Assembly: GCA_021464245.1 (NCBI GenBank)
Contig: JADCRB010000040.1
Location: 1,218,939-1,282,938, forward strand
Source: Carallia brachiata
Lineage: Eukaryota > Streptophyta > Magnoliopsida > Malpighiales > Rhizophoraceae
Length of the DNA stretch: 64,000 nucleotides
Direction of reading: 5' to 3'
Within the stretch, counting starts at the first letter, position 1. Each line of letters starts with the position of its first letter. The notes under the pieces are model-generated. The model saw only the letters and a list, made by a program, of their open reading frames with translations. It was not told the DNA's origin and did no database searches. Both the position numbers and the translations under genes were made by a program. Positions 12,001 through 23,400 of this stretch are shown here, piece after piece.

Positions 12001-13336
12001 CTCTAAAATTATGTAGAGCCAGATATAAGCCCAGAAGGACCAAAAAAGCTCCACCAGCCAAACCCCAATGTCAGCTATCTTTTTCAATTCTCCGGCCTTC
12101 GGAACGACAACACAAACAGCATGGATGGGGAAAAGGTCAAATGCAGCAGAGCCAACAAGAGTTCCAGGACCCAGTCCTATACATTCGGCAAATATTGCAA
12201 AATTTAAATATTCCAAAGAAATGATGTCTCATACTATTCCATTTTCTGGTAAGTGTTGTCTTGCACTAATTTTCCTGACATGAAAAATTGGAGAATGCTG
12301 TAGACTATTCACTAGCATGTCAATAATCATTTTCACATACACAATCATGCAAGCATTTTGGTTTGGGTAGAGAGAATCCAACAGCATAAATGATTTTGGT
12401 GTCTATCCAAACATGAATAATTAATTCATAATCATGCAGAATCAACAAGATGATGATGATGAGTCTGCAGTTCTCAAGACAACAGTATTTCAAATTTCAC
12501 CAGGACGCAAGTTTCAGCATGAGGATTAAAAGTCTCTGAAGCAATTACAACATCAGGTCATCAATAATTGATGTCATGTCCAAAGCTCTTTTTTTTCTTC
12601 ATTAGTTTGTACGGACTAGCAATTGATCCCTAAACCTAAACTAAGGGTTTAGGAATTGATCACTGAAAGTCACCTACACAATATACCCGTAAGGAAGCCA
12701 GCCCTGAAAATTCGCATGCCTAATGCCTTCCTTCGACCCCAACAGACAGACAAGGGCGCACATGACCAAAGTTGGATCTGAAGCCAGCCCAAATGAGTTA
12801 ACATACTCATGCGGCTTGACTTGAAGACAATTAACTAAACAGGAAAAGAAACAAAAAAACAAAACAAAACAAAACAAAAACCAAAGTAGTAAAGGCACAG
12901 CACAACACAATTAAGATAAGACAGCAACACACACACCTCCAGCAGAGAGGTTGCCGATGTTTCTGACAGCATCGATAGTAGCCAAGGAGATCTGAGGGAA
13001 GCTGGTCCCGAATGCCAACAGGGTAATGTCAGCAATCGTGTAATTCCAAACCTTCTCATATCTGAAAACCCGAGCATTGGTTTGGGGATCTATCAGTGCC
13101 ACTTTACGGGAATGCTTCACAACGTTCTCCATAGACCGGAAAAAACGAGCTGTTACAGACGATAATCCAAGAAAACAGTAACCAAGCGCAACCAAATACA
13201 AAAATGCCCGGAACCCATCTCCAAGGTCGGCTTCTCCTTGCAAAAGCAAGTAGCTTTCGCATCTTTCTTCCTTCCAAAGAAGAACGCCTCCGCCGTGGTC
13301 ACCGCCGGCACTTTGATAGTTTGTGAAGGCACCCAT
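9069..13336 (-). CDS. MHX: MHX-type Mg2+/H+ exchanger (NCX family)
   Basis: Nine exons join into one open frame of 570 residues: 13336-12937, 12176-12001, 11507-11389, 11279-11125, 10790-10695, 10441-10320, 10213-9997, 9891-9762 and 9366-9069. All borders are GT-AG and phases match throughout. The protein is a Na/Ca-exchanger-family carrier like Arabidopsis MHX (539 aa), a vacuolar Mg2+ and Zn2+/H+ antiporter. The first alpha repeat has [17 protein letters not shown] (GTSFPQ at 110-115) followed by [20 protein letters not shown]. The second has [17 protein letters not shown] (GTSWPD at 443-448) and DSAIANII. A hydrophilic loop rich in Asp/Glu lies between them, as in the family. The start is the first in-frame ATG; 48 nt upstream only a TTG is available. 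No lesion was seen. Confidence 0.92.
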
Positions 13337-13589
13337 TAATTTTAATTTTGTTTTAGACAGACTTAACCCGAACAAACGTTGCAACTCAATTTCGCCTTTG
13401 GCTTAGCAGCAGAGAGCATGATCAAGCTGGCATCACACCGGGAGGGACGGTGGCTTGACGGTTGTCGTCACGGAGAGCACGTTGCCGCAGTTCATACCCC
13501 ATGGTACTTAAAAAGAGCTTTGTTTTAGAACCAAATGATTTTACAGGTGGAGGATGTCGTGAACGTGATAAATAATTAATTTTAAATAA

Positions 13590-13960
13590 TAATATTTATA
13601 TTTTATATAAAAAAAAATTTAGGTGTTATAATGTGTTTAGAGTGAAAGAAAAATAAAAAATAGAGAAGAATAAGAAAAAAATTTATGAAAAAATAAAATT
13701 ATTTAAATAATTAAAAAATTATAAAAAATGATGAAAAAAAATAAATGAATAGTAATTTGTGAGAGAAAAAATTATAAAAAAATTAAATTATTTAGATCAA
13801 GGAAAAAATTATGAGAAAAAATAATTAATAAAAATAAATAATAATTTTTAAAAAAAAATTATAAAAAATAAATTATTTAAATAAAAAATAAAGTTATGAA
13901 ATAATTAAAAAATGATAAAATATTAATTATATTTTTTCCTCTAATTTTCTCTAAGATATC
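13590..13960. repeat. AT-rich degenerate tandem block, copy 1
   Basis: Repeated units of about 60-80 bases built on a theme of AAATTATTTGAATAA, GAGAAAAAA and AATAATAATTT steps. The same theme and order recur at 16880-17230. There is no coding content. Confidence 0.6.
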
Positions 13961-14289
13961 CAAATAATCAATTAATGAATGTGGTTTTTTTTTATTATAT
14001 TCCAGACGTCTTCTAACTCTAATACAGCTGTGAGTCTTAACCTTTTTTTTTTTTTCTTTAAATAGTTAGAAAAAAAGTGGTGGGGCGCGGATTTTCCGGC
14101 CAACGGCACCGCACGTGGAGAAAGGACAAGCAAAAAAAAACAATTCGACGGAAAACAAAAAGTGTTAATCAAACAATTTTGTCGTTTTTTAAAAAAGTCA
14201 AAGAAAACAAAATTGAGGAAGAAAAAAACAAGAAAAACAAAAGAAGGCGAAAATATTAATTTCACTAATTATCTTTGTATTTTTTGAAC

Positions 14290-14635
14290 ATAATAGTTTT
14301 TAATTTTAAATTTTACTTTCAACATTTTCTCTGTTAATTTTTTTTATTTTTTTCATTAATTAACCATTAAATGTGATATGTCGCAGTCTAATTAGTAATA
14401 CATCATCTTATTTATATCCCACGTTAGCAACATATCATTACTTTACAACTGACAATTTATTTCTCTTGTGACTTTTTTTATTTTTAGTCCCTTTCTTGTA
14501 ATTCTACAAAAGTATCAAATGTATCGCTGATTGGATTGTCATGTGTTACACTTAACGGTCAACTAACGGAAAAGATAAAAAGAATTGACGGAAAAAAATG
14601 TTGAGAGTGAAATTTAAAATAAAAAATATTGGTGA
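14290..14635. mobile_element. Foldback MITE
   Basis: The left arm (about 14290-14402) is the imperfect inverse of the right arm (about 14524-14635). For example, TTTACTTTCAACATTTTCTC on the left pairs with the inverse of GAGAGTGAAATTT and neighbours on the right, and the pairing continues inwards through the TTAACCATTAAATG region. The arms are about 110 bases with a loop of about 120. No open frame. The flanking duplication was not resolved. Confidence 0.6.
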
Positions 14636-14770
14636 AAATTTTAAAAGGTGTAAAGATGATGGGCGAAAGTCAAAACATCGCAGCTTGTCCACAAAGCCAA
14701 GCAAACATGAGGAGGACAAGAGGTCTGAGCATAGAAAAATCTGCACGTCGAGCTGCGGCGGAGAGATTCT

Positions 14771-15455
14771 ATGGTGGTAGGGGTGGACGAAAGTGATGGT
14801 GGTGAAGGAGGTGGGGAAGCAAATACAGGTAATTGTCTATGTGGTAAAAGTAATTACTTAATTGTACAGCATTTTCGTATAAATTTAACTTTTAATGTCA
14901 TGAATCATTTACACTGATCGGCCAGTTTTAGAGATGAATAGGTACTGGACATAGTGTTGTAAAGTAGAGGATGCTGCTAATTTGGTAAATTATGTTTGTG
15001 ATGTTAGAGACGTTTGATCACGTTTTTTTAGTTAAGGGATTCTTTTGTACTCTATCCTGGCTGCTGAAACGAAAAATGACAAAACGTAAAGATTCATGCT
15101 TGTTTGCATTGTTTACAGTTGTTGTAATGCTATTGGGGTGCAGGTGGAATTGATGTGATGGTCGAAGGTGAAGTTGAGGGTCTCACGACGTGCGCTGACA
15201 AGTAATGCAAACAGTGTGAATGGAAGGCCTATTGGCCAGGCAAGCAATGCAGTAAATAATGCAGGCGGGCTTGGTCAAGCTGAAGATTATGTCCCAGCTG
15301 TTGGAATGGTATTCCAAGCATATGGGGGAGCTATTTGAATTTTATTGGAAGTATACTAAAGCATTTAGCTTTAGAATTGCAAAGCGTGGGTTAAGAAAGG
15401 ATGCTCAAACTGGGCTATATAGATGGCAAACTATAATATGTACCGAAAACAATTC
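14771..15455 (+). pseudogene. FAR1/FRS-like gene fragment, frameshifted
   Basis: An N-terminal piece MVVGVDESDGGEGGGEANTG ends at a plausible GT donor (14829) and resumes after an AG at 15143 with GIDVMVEGEVEG. After a frame change, QAEDYVPAVGMVFQAYGGA is read. One extra G in the run near 15327 shifts the frame; in the next frame it continues FEFYWKYTKAFSFRIAKRG and then LRKDAQTGLYRWQTIIC. This is the start of the FAR1 DNA-binding domain (VGMxF, then EFYxxYAxxxGFxxRKRxSRKD) found in FRS transcription factors and MULE transposases. The rest of the zinc-finger and transposase-like domains is absent. It is either a dying FRS gene or a MULE fragment. Confidence 0.65.
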
Positions 15456-15611
15456 CTACACTCATACATACACCATCCATGCAAAGCCAAAACTCTAACA
15501 ATGATTTTATTCGGAATCCAAAAATACCAAAAAAATTTAAAACAATAAATAAGTCATAAATGAAAATTTAAAAAGCAAAATTTGCCAATATGACATATCT
15601 CTCTAAAGTAA

Positions 15612-16363
15612 GAGGGTGTTTGGGTTAGTTTCTAAAAGAATATATTAATATTTCATTTTTAAAAAGTAAAAAGATGAATATTTGGTTAATTTTTTTGAAC
15701 TGTTATTTAATTCTGCTTATTTTCTTATATAACATTTTAAAAACAGTTAATTAAAAAATAGTTCAAAGTTATTTTTTATTACTTTTTGAGTTGTTTTTCA
15801 ATTTTTAATATTAATAATAATTTATATAAACTAAAATACCTTCAAATAATATTTATATAAATTCATAATTTTTTTACTTACTGCTGTAATATGATTTATT
15901 AGTAGTTATTAAAATTAATCAATATTTATATAAACATAATACTTTTATTTTTTAATAATTCGTAAATATTTTTTTTACTTCAAATTTTTATTAATATTGA
16001 TATTTAAAAAATATTTCAAATATTATATTTTTTATTATCTTAGTAAACATTAATATTTTTTTGAAAAAATAAGAATTAAGTGAGAAAAATTTTAATATTA
16101 TTTATAAAATATGTATTTTAAAAATAAAAATTATAAAATATAAAGATAATTTTGTTAATATGATATATTAATATAAATTAAATGTGTAAATCAGTCATTT
16201 AATTATTTAACAGTAACAGTAAGTATAAAGTTAACCAAATACTTCATTAGTTTTTTTAATAATCAACAACAGATAACAGTAATAAACAATCAGAAATCAA
16301 TAACAGCAATCAGCAGCAGTAATCAGTAAATAATAACATTAAACAGGTAAACTAAACAAACTC
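15612..16363. mobile_element. Tourist-like non-autonomous element, copy 1
   Basis: This AT-rich block has imperfect inverted ends, GAGGGTGTTTGGGTTAG on the left and CTAAACAAACTC on the right. It is flanked by TAA on both sides (15609-15611 and 16364-16366). A 3-bp TAA duplication with such ends fits the PIF/Harbinger superfamily. A second, diverged copy in the same orientation lies at about 60980-61711. There is no coding capacity; it is about 752 bases long. Confidence 0.75.
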
Positions 16364-16366
16364 TAA

Positions 16367-16880
16367 GACTAATGGTTGCACCTACAATTTGCTTCTGCTG
16401 CAGGCCCAAAAAATCGAATGACTTATACCCAAGACGGATGATGCAATATCTTCAGGAGCCCCCTCTCGGTTAGCTTCTTGAAAGCGCCAGATGGAAACTA
16501 AACCCTCTTGTCTAAAGCTTAATCAAGTTATGTCAAGTGACCGTCGTTTCCTGCTCCTTTCTAAAGGACCGTCGATTTCAACCAAGTGGAACGTACAGGA
16601 GAAACGAACGCCCAACCCACTCTGCTCAGCTTTCGCGCTTCCTGATTTGTTCGAATCAAGACCGAAGGCATTCCCACCAACGAAGCTCCCTTTGTCTGAT
16701 ACAGTATTGTGGCTTGGTCTTCTGATACAGTACAGACGAAAGCGTGCCCACCCGACAGTTGTGTTGATTGGTCTTTTGAGACAGTATAGCCCCTTCGCAT
16801 GTAATATTGTGCGGCTAAGGCAGCGACCATTCCACTTCTCCTTCTTTTCCTTCCATTATTACTCTATTCTTATAATATGT
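16367..16880. other. Unassigned region
   Basis: A plus-strand open frame of 132 codons (16491-16889) exists, but it shows no recognisable domain. Part of it consists of imperfect repeats built around GATACAGTA and GAGACAGTA (16695-16785). It is not supported as a gene. Confidence 0.35.
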
Positions 16881-17230
16881 TTGGATTGAGAGGACAAGTT
16901 TAGAAAAAAAAAATAAAAGAAAAAGAAAGTGATAAAAAATTAAATTATTTGAATAAGTGAAAAAAGTGTAGATAAAAAAAATAAATAATAATTTTTGAGA
17001 GAAAAAAGTGGTGTGAAAAATAAATTATTTGAACAAATAAAGAAAATGATGAAAAAAAATATAAATAAATAAATAAATAGTAATTTATGAGAAAAAAAAG
17101 TGATAAGAAAAATAAATTATTTGAATAAGTGGAGAAAGTGTAGAGAAAAAATATAAAAAAATTAATAAATAATTGATCAAATAACAATTAAAACTTTAAT
17201 TCTTTTCCCACTTATAAAATGCAAAATAAA
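16880..17230. repeat. AT-rich degenerate tandem block, copy 2
   Basis: Three or so diverged units containing AAATTATTTGAATAAGTG, AGAAAGTGTAGA and AATAATTTTTGAGAGAAA steps. It starts with ATGTTTGGATTGAGAGG and closes near a run resembling CTTATAAAATGCAAAATAAAC. The internal units match those of the 13590-13960 block, so both are probably copies of one element family. Confidence 0.6.
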
Positions 17231-18230
17231 CAGACTATTAGGGCTCTTATTATTCAAATTTTCAAATCATTTTTTTGTTCATAAATTTTGCTCATTATTC
17301 CCTTTCTTTTTTTTTTTTTAAGTTTATAAAGAATCTTATCAAATATTTAAAGAGAAAGAAGTAAAATTAAATAAAATTTAAAACCTGATTAAAGAACACT
17401 CCTCAGTTAATTATATAAATATTCAACCTCCTATTTCTTTTAGAACGCTGGCTCTTTGCCATTCAGAGACCTGCCTATGATTCAGCATATTTTGGCCCAT
17501 CAACATGTGATGGCTGCCACGTCATGGGCGTGACTACTTTGCCCCAATAACCGTAATGCTCCCCTTAACAATTTATTTATGTTTTTTAAAATTAATCTAT
17601 CCTCTTATATTACTGGAGATTTGACGTGTTTATCCTAAGACCAAAAGAGATCCGAACAATTTATTAGAGAGCAAATGAGCAATTAATTAAGAGAGTTACA
17701 AAAACACGTGAAAGAGAGGTCCAAACCAAAACACGTGGAAAACAATCTAATCCCATGACTTGGCACCAAGTCAGTGCTTCCTCCTCCCCGGCTCACACTG
17801 ACACATATGACATAAAAGATGGTATGACATATTACGAAAGTGTTGCACCCAACGCAATACATTTATTAGGAAGGGAAAATTATGCACAGAAAAAAAAACA
17901 ATTTATGTGAGCCTGGAATTTGGTGTCCATCTCATGTCAAAAAAATCTCATGTCAACACCCAATTGGCTAAAAGACAACTAAGGATGATTTTGTATACTA
18001 AACACACGTTTTACCTCACTCTTCAATTATTGAAGGGATACATTGTCAACTAATTTAATGTTTAATGCCACTTTTGGTTATACATCAATTCAAAACTTAT
18101 TATGTTTAAAAAATTCAAAACTTATGTGACACCTCAATAATTTTATAGGTCAATATCTAAATTTTAGTATTTTAAGAAATTACAACTGCCGACTCTAAAC
18201 ATATCTATAGGTAGCTAAATTATGTTATAA
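17231..18230. other. Intergenic DNA with two close G-boxes
   Basis: No gene was recognised. Two CACGTG motifs occur 27 bases apart (17705-17710 and 17732-17737), but no coding sequence follows that they could plausibly control, because a retroposon begins at 18244. Confidence 0.4.
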
Positions 18231-19112
18231 CATAATGTCACACTCTCTCTCCCCCTCTATGTTTTATCTCATTGCTCTCTCTCCTCTACCCCTTTCAACC
18301 CCTCCGTACTTCCTCCTATCCCATTCTCTCATAATTTTGGCTTTTTAGTGTGCTCTTTTACAGATCTCGTTCGAATAAGGACACCCATGGCCCTACTGTC
18401 ATTGGATCCAAACTCCCCTCGTGAGCGTCGACACTCCCATGGTCTCTACCTTCGTCTCCAACAACAGCGTCATTGTGTTCGCTGTCACCGCAATCGTCAC
18501 CCTAGAGTCCTCTATCGTCATTCAAGAGATCACGACTGAAGCTGCCAGTGAGGTTTTGTCGTCCGTCGTAGTTGTTGTTGCCAAAGAGAGTGTCTCGCCC
18601 CTGTCTCCTCCCCCATCGCTGACGCCGCCTTTTCTACGTCAGTCCATGGTTGTATTTTGGGAGAAGTCATAGAATGTGTTTGGTTGTTATATTTTAAGAC
18701 AAATGCCTTGTTGTGTTTAAGGCTTGTAGTGTCTGTCTTTAGGTTAAAGTCGAAGAAAATAATTTATAAGTATATCTAGGCGATTTTTGTCGTAAGTCTA
18801 CCAAGGTACAGTTTGTGTTGCCTTGTGCAGTTTTATCCAAACGAGTTAGATCTAGTTAACACTTCAGTGTCAAGTAGGTCTAGTTTAATTCTAGTTTGTT
18901 CTCTCGTCAAAGGAATTTGTCTAATTGGACTTTGAACTGAGTTAATTTGTGGTCCTTGTGACCTAATCAGGTGTAGGCTATTTTAGTCATTTGTTTCTCT
19001 TGCCTCGTGTAGGTTTTTCGACTGCCTCGTGTCGGTCCTCTGTATGGAAACGATTTATATTAATGCAACGGTTTTCCTTTTGTTCCAAAAAAAAAAAACC
19101 ATAATGTCGCAC
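18231..19112 (+). mobile_element. Poly(A) retroposon with target-site duplication
   Basis: CATAATGTCACAC at 18231-18243 and CATAATGTCGCAC at 19100-19112 form a 13-bp direct repeat with one mismatch. The enclosed block starts with a CT-rich leader and ends with TTGTTCC plus a run of 12 A (19087-19098) directly before the second repeat. This is the hallmark of LINE-type target-primed reverse transcription. No reverse transcriptase is present. The inner open frames have no recognised domain, so this is a non-autonomous, deleted LINE or retroposed sequence of about 856 bases. Confidence 0.75.
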
Positions 19113-19197
19113 ATTTATTCAGTAGTTATTACATGGTCTTCCTTTGCTTTGTGAGAGAATTAAGTTCACACACTTTGTTGTCAAACTATACATTATA

Positions 19198-19490
19198 TTT
19201 GGGATAATTATTTATTTAGTTTTAAAATCTTATAAATTTTCACAATCTAATTCTAACTTTTCTTGGTTCTTCATTTTAGTCCTTGACTTTTAAAAATTTT
19301 TTACAATTGAGTCCTTCTATCAACAGTAGGTAGCTTGACCAAAAGGAATTAAACGACTTGATCAATTGTTATTTATAGAAGAACTCCATTGTAAATGATT
19401 TAAAATGTTAAGAGCTAAAATGAAGAACCAAAACAATTTAGGACTTCAATGTAAAAATCTGTAAAGGATTAGCACTTGATAGATGGATAT
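19198..19490. repeat. Foldback MITE family A, copy 1
   Basis: The left arm contains TTGGTTCTTCATTTTAGTCC and then TTTACAATTGAGTCCTTCT. The right arm is its inverse, with CTAAAATGAAGAACCAAAA. It is related to 19988-20265. No coding capacity. Confidence 0.65.
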
Positions 19491-19492
19491 TC

Positions 19493-19975
19493 CACTACAA
19501 GAAAACTTATTACTAAAAAATGAAGTGATAGCCTCATTGTTCAAACAATTAATGCTTCTATTCAACTATAAAAACTTAATCAAAATCAATAACTCCTTTA
19601 TTAGATAAGATTCATTACATTTAACACTATCCAAGATGTGACACGCATCTTACAAGAGAAATTAATAATCAATGAAGACTTGGATGTTAAGTTTGTAATC
19701 ATTTTGTATGAAATGACTCATTACAATAAAAGAAAAAGCCTTATTTGTAAGAGATGAGGTGATACTATTTATTCAAGCAGTGAATAATTCTATATAACTA
19801 AGAACAATTAATCAAGATCAATGACTCTTTTGTTAGATGAAATTTGATGCATTTAACATTATCTAATGTGTTGTGACATGCATATCGCAATGAAAATAGT
19901 GTTTGATTAAGGCATTGATATTAAGTTTGCTATCGTTTTGCATGAAATGATCCATTGTAATGACAAGAGAATTCT
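19493..19975. mobile_element. CACTA-type terminus with subterminal tandem repeats
   Basis: CACTACAAGAAAAC at 19493-19506 is the classical terminal motif of plant En/Spm (CACTA) transposons. Directly inside it lie two tandem units of about 234 bases (19521-19754 and 19755-19975) that share the order TGAxGTGATA, CAATxACTC, ATTAGAT, GATGTTAAGTTTG and ATGAAATGA. The inverse terminus TTCTTGTAGTG is not present near the far side, so only one end survives. The unit pair may be the subterminal repeat array usual for this superfamily. Confidence 0.55.
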
Positions 19976-19987
19976 AAGAGCTAACCA

Positions 19988-20265
19988 CCATTTTAGTCCT
20001 AAACTTTAATAAATTTTCACAATTAAGTTCTATACCTTTTGAATTTTTCATTTTAGTTCTCAACATCTTTAATTGTTTACAATTGAGTTCTTCTGTCAAT
20101 GGCAATCGGTCAAGCCATTAAAAACTATAGCTTGACCAGGAATTGACGGCTTAGCCAACTATCACTTGACAGAAGGATTTAATTGTAAATGATATAAACG
20201 ATTGAGGTCTAAAATAAAAAAACTAAAAGATTTAAGAATGAAAAAGTAGTAATCCCCATTTTATT
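19988..20265. repeat. Foldback MITE family A, copy 2
   Basis: Same layout as 19198-19490: TTCATTTTAGTTCTCAACAT, then ACAATTGAGTTCTTCTGTCA, and the inverse in the right half (TGACAGAAGGATTTAATTGT, then GAGGTCTAAAAT). The two copies bracket the CACTA-type block. Confidence 0.65.
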
Positions 20266-22022
20266 CTAGCTTCAAGTTTATTTTTTGGTAGCACTAAAAG
20301 AAACCATACACCACCTGTCAAGGCTGCATAGTCAGAGACACGACGATACTAATACAACGGACATGGATATGGCAACATGTCGATCTTGAAAAAGATTAAA
20401 ACATAGATACTGCATGGACATATATATATACCTACATTTATAAATCTAAGTAAAAATAATTATTTTTATATACATCTGAATTTATATATACACATAAATC
20501 TAAGTAAATATTATTGTTCAAAATAAAATATAAATTGTTATTTAAATTTTAGATTAAATTTAATTTTGTTGTTAAAATAAATTTCAACATTATTTTTTTG
20601 AGTATATCTGGAATTTTATAATATATACTACACACAAACACAAGAGAGCAATGAGCCTTAAAAAAAAATATAGATCTTCTCTCTAATGCCTTCCTTCAAA
20701 AAAAAAAAAAAAAAGAGGAGGAGGATGGCTTTTTTTTTATTTTTTTATTTTTTCTCAAAATGTAATTTTTACACGTTTGAGATGTGTCTTTAGCGTGTTC
20801 GAACCATATCTGATTTTTTTAAAATTTTATTTGGCGGATACGTTTCTGGCATATTGGACATGTGTCTGTGCAATGTCTGATGAATGTCCGACACAAACAC
20901 TTCAGTCAAATGCACGTGTCCGTGCCTCCTAAACATCCATCCACAATTGTATGCTAACTTGCAAATTTTTCATTTTATAAATTGTCATGACAATGGTTTA
21001 AAAATTCTTATGGGGCTAAATTGATCCCAAAACAGTGTTCTCGAGTTTTGTCTTGCATGATTCTCTGTTTTTTTTTTTAGAATTTTGCCTTGCATGATTC
21101 CCAAAGTTAGCTCAAAAAAAAAAAACTCATATGGTGTTGTTTGTCAACTGACCAAACTATTTACTCTAGCATATAATTATGCGATGGGTACATCTTGGAC
21201 AATTAAGAAAGAGAAATCTAAGTAATGTTACATTATTAATCAACCAAATATTTTATACCACTTTTTAGTTATTGCATGCCACAATTCAAAAATTATACAA
21301 CACTTTTCAAAATTTATGGGGCTAATATCTAATTATACTTTTCCAAGAATTTACATTAAATCACAAATTTACCACATAACTAAAAAAGTTAAAAATAATG
21401 AAAGACAATCAATGTAGGAACTAACTAATGAGTTACATCATTTTATCATATGTCGATTTTTCAGAAATTATATGACACTATTATAAACTTGTATGCCAAC
21501 ATCAAATTTTAGTATTCCACCTATAAACAAAAAACTCCAAACATTTATTTTGGGAAACCCAGTTGAGCATAACATAATGTTCCAATCAAGGTTGTTAAAA
21601 TCGAGATCCTCAGTAAGATTGCTTGAGATATTACAGATCAAATCGTAACATTATATCATATAATCGTAAGATTCTACTCAAAACAAAGAACAAATAAAAT
21701 TAAACTAATACTAATGTATATAACTCACAATTAAACATTTTATATACATCAACTCAGCAATAATAAAAAGAATTACAATGATTCTTTTCTTTTATGGGAG
21801 AAAAATAACATTTTTCCCTTTGATAGTTGTCAACTTATAATTTTTGTAAGTCAGAGATATGTTTGCATTTAATAATTTACTTGTTCATATTTAGCATTTA
21901 AATTGAATTAAAGACATATGTTTATAACTTTTTATTATATTATTAATAAAGATGATTTTTAATGAAAAAACTTATTATAAAGAAAATAAGAATCTTATGG
22001 TCAGATCAGGATTCTTCTAATC
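20266..22022. other. Intergenic, decayed repeat DNA
   Basis: No gene was recognised. The stretch 20750-20940 contains phrases such as CGTTTCTGGCATATTGGACA and CACGTGTCCGTGCCTCCT, of a kind repeated in plant genomes, but its family cannot be named here. Confidence 0.4.
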
Positions 22023-22277
22023 CTACAAATTGGATTGAGACTCTATTAGGAAAAACTCAACACCATGTATAAGAATATCTTCAACAACTTCTTCAAAATA
22101 AGCATTAGATTGAGGAATTCCTTTAAATATCCCAGTAGATTTCAAGCTTGAACAAACTACAAGGAATTCCTTTAAATGCTTATGTGAATCTTCACCTGCA
22201 TGACAATGAAAAGTTGGCAAACAATGCATTAGACTAGATTTTAACTTAAAAGCAACATCAACATTAGGATAATCTAT
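22023..22277 (-). pseudogene. Retrotransposon gag fragment
   Basis: The minus strand reads DYPNVDVAFKLKSSL followed by MHCLPTFHCHAGEDSHKHLK, then EFLVVCSSL. This matches the conserved retrotrans-gag motif of plant LTR retrotransposons (FxGxxGEDPHxHLKEFxxVCS). Only about 85 residues remain and the rest of gag-pol is missing. It lies near non-coding retroelement-like DNA at 22555-23400, but on the opposite strand to the usual reading of that phrase, so they may be independent. Confidence 0.65.
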
Positions 22278-22554
22278 GCAAAGAGATTGTTAGTTTAGAT
22301 AAAAGCAGCCAACTTCTTTAGAGTTCGGTTGTTGTTATTGATGTTTACAATCATGATTTTTAACTAAATGGCACTTGATGAGCTTGATGATGCAAGGTTG
22401 GATGTGAGTTTAACTCCTAGTGGAGGTGGAAAAGTCGCGTGCTTGCTGGCTTTAATGTACTTTCTTATTCAATGGAGCTTTTTGTTAGAATTTTCATTGG
22501 ACATCCAAGCCTGCAACTTATATAGGGAGTACAATGACAAAAAAACATAATAAA
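22278..22554. other. Short unassigned gap
   Basis: Nothing is recognisable. An open frame of 60 codons at 22368-22550 has no known motif. Confidence 0.3.
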
Positions 22555-23400
22555 TAAACAATCGATCCCCAGTACCAGCACCAAAAATTTGATGTGTGTC
22601 GAATACTCCAAAAAAAGTTACTCTAAATCACTCAATTAATAGATTTGCAATTGTAAGTAGAGGTCGAACCCACGTAGATTGATTTCCAATTAGTTAATTA
22701 ATATATGTTCTTAGTTCTATTGATTCCACACAAATATAAATAAAAGAGAAAGGGGATGATGAATTCAGTTTTAAATAAACAACTAAAAATCAAAACAAAA
22801 AATTAATAGCAAGTAAAATTCATAGATAACATGCCTTTTGAAATAAGGATATTTACACCAGTAAATTCACAGATCGATCATTGATACTAAAAATCATCAA
22901 TCCTTTAATTGAATATTCAACTTATAAAAATAACAATTTCTATTATTCAGAATCTTTCTTTAGTTTGTTGTTAATTGAGACAAACTCTACAATTAATCTG
23001 TTGTCAATTAAACTATTTGGAATAAGCTCTCTAGATATAATTTACTGATAGCATTAAGATAAGAAAGATAGCTCAATCTAAATAACAAATTTACAAGCTA
23101 ATTTGTTTAACTTAGACAATGTTTTCATAGAAATTAGAAAAAAAACTTGACCATAATTATTGATTTGTATTTGCCAGTTAGTGTTAGAATTATCAACCAA
23201 TTACAAGCTTGAGTTCTAAACTAGGATTATATCATAAAGCATAATTGTCTAGTATACATCCTTGCAATCAAACTATATAATCGTGAGCAATTATAATAGA
23301 AGAACTTGAGAATTCAAACTAAATAATCAAATTAGATATAAAAATAAATAAGCATCTCACAATGCTTCTATCAATGGCTTCAGTCCTTAGAATCGAAAGT
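22555..23400. repeat. Non-coding LTR-retrotransposon-like remnant
   Basis: It starts with a diverged form of the widespread plant phrase CCCCGGCACCGGCGCCAAAA, followed by CTTGATGTGTGTCGA (here ATCGATCCCCAGTACCAGCA and then CCAAAAATTTGATG). About 100 bases further is GTCGAACCCACGTAGATTG. Such sequences belong to untranslated parts of Gypsy-type elements. There is no open frame. Distantly similar to 8295-8960. Confidence 0.45.

Noticed and set aside
12674..13077. Minus-strand open frames running on past the MHX exon 1 donor
   Set aside because: They are read-through of MHX intron 1 or out-of-frame readings of exon 1. The spliced model with consistent phases explains the region.
16491..16889. 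132-codon plus-strand open frame
   Set aside because: No motif. It overlaps imperfect nucleotide repeats and runs into a low-complexity Phe/Ser/Tyr tail over AT-rich repeat DNA.
18348..18672. Two overlapping frames of 63 and 83 codons
   Set aside because: They lie inside the poly(A) retroposon. There is no known domain, and the long Val/Ser run in one suggests CT-rich leader sequence.
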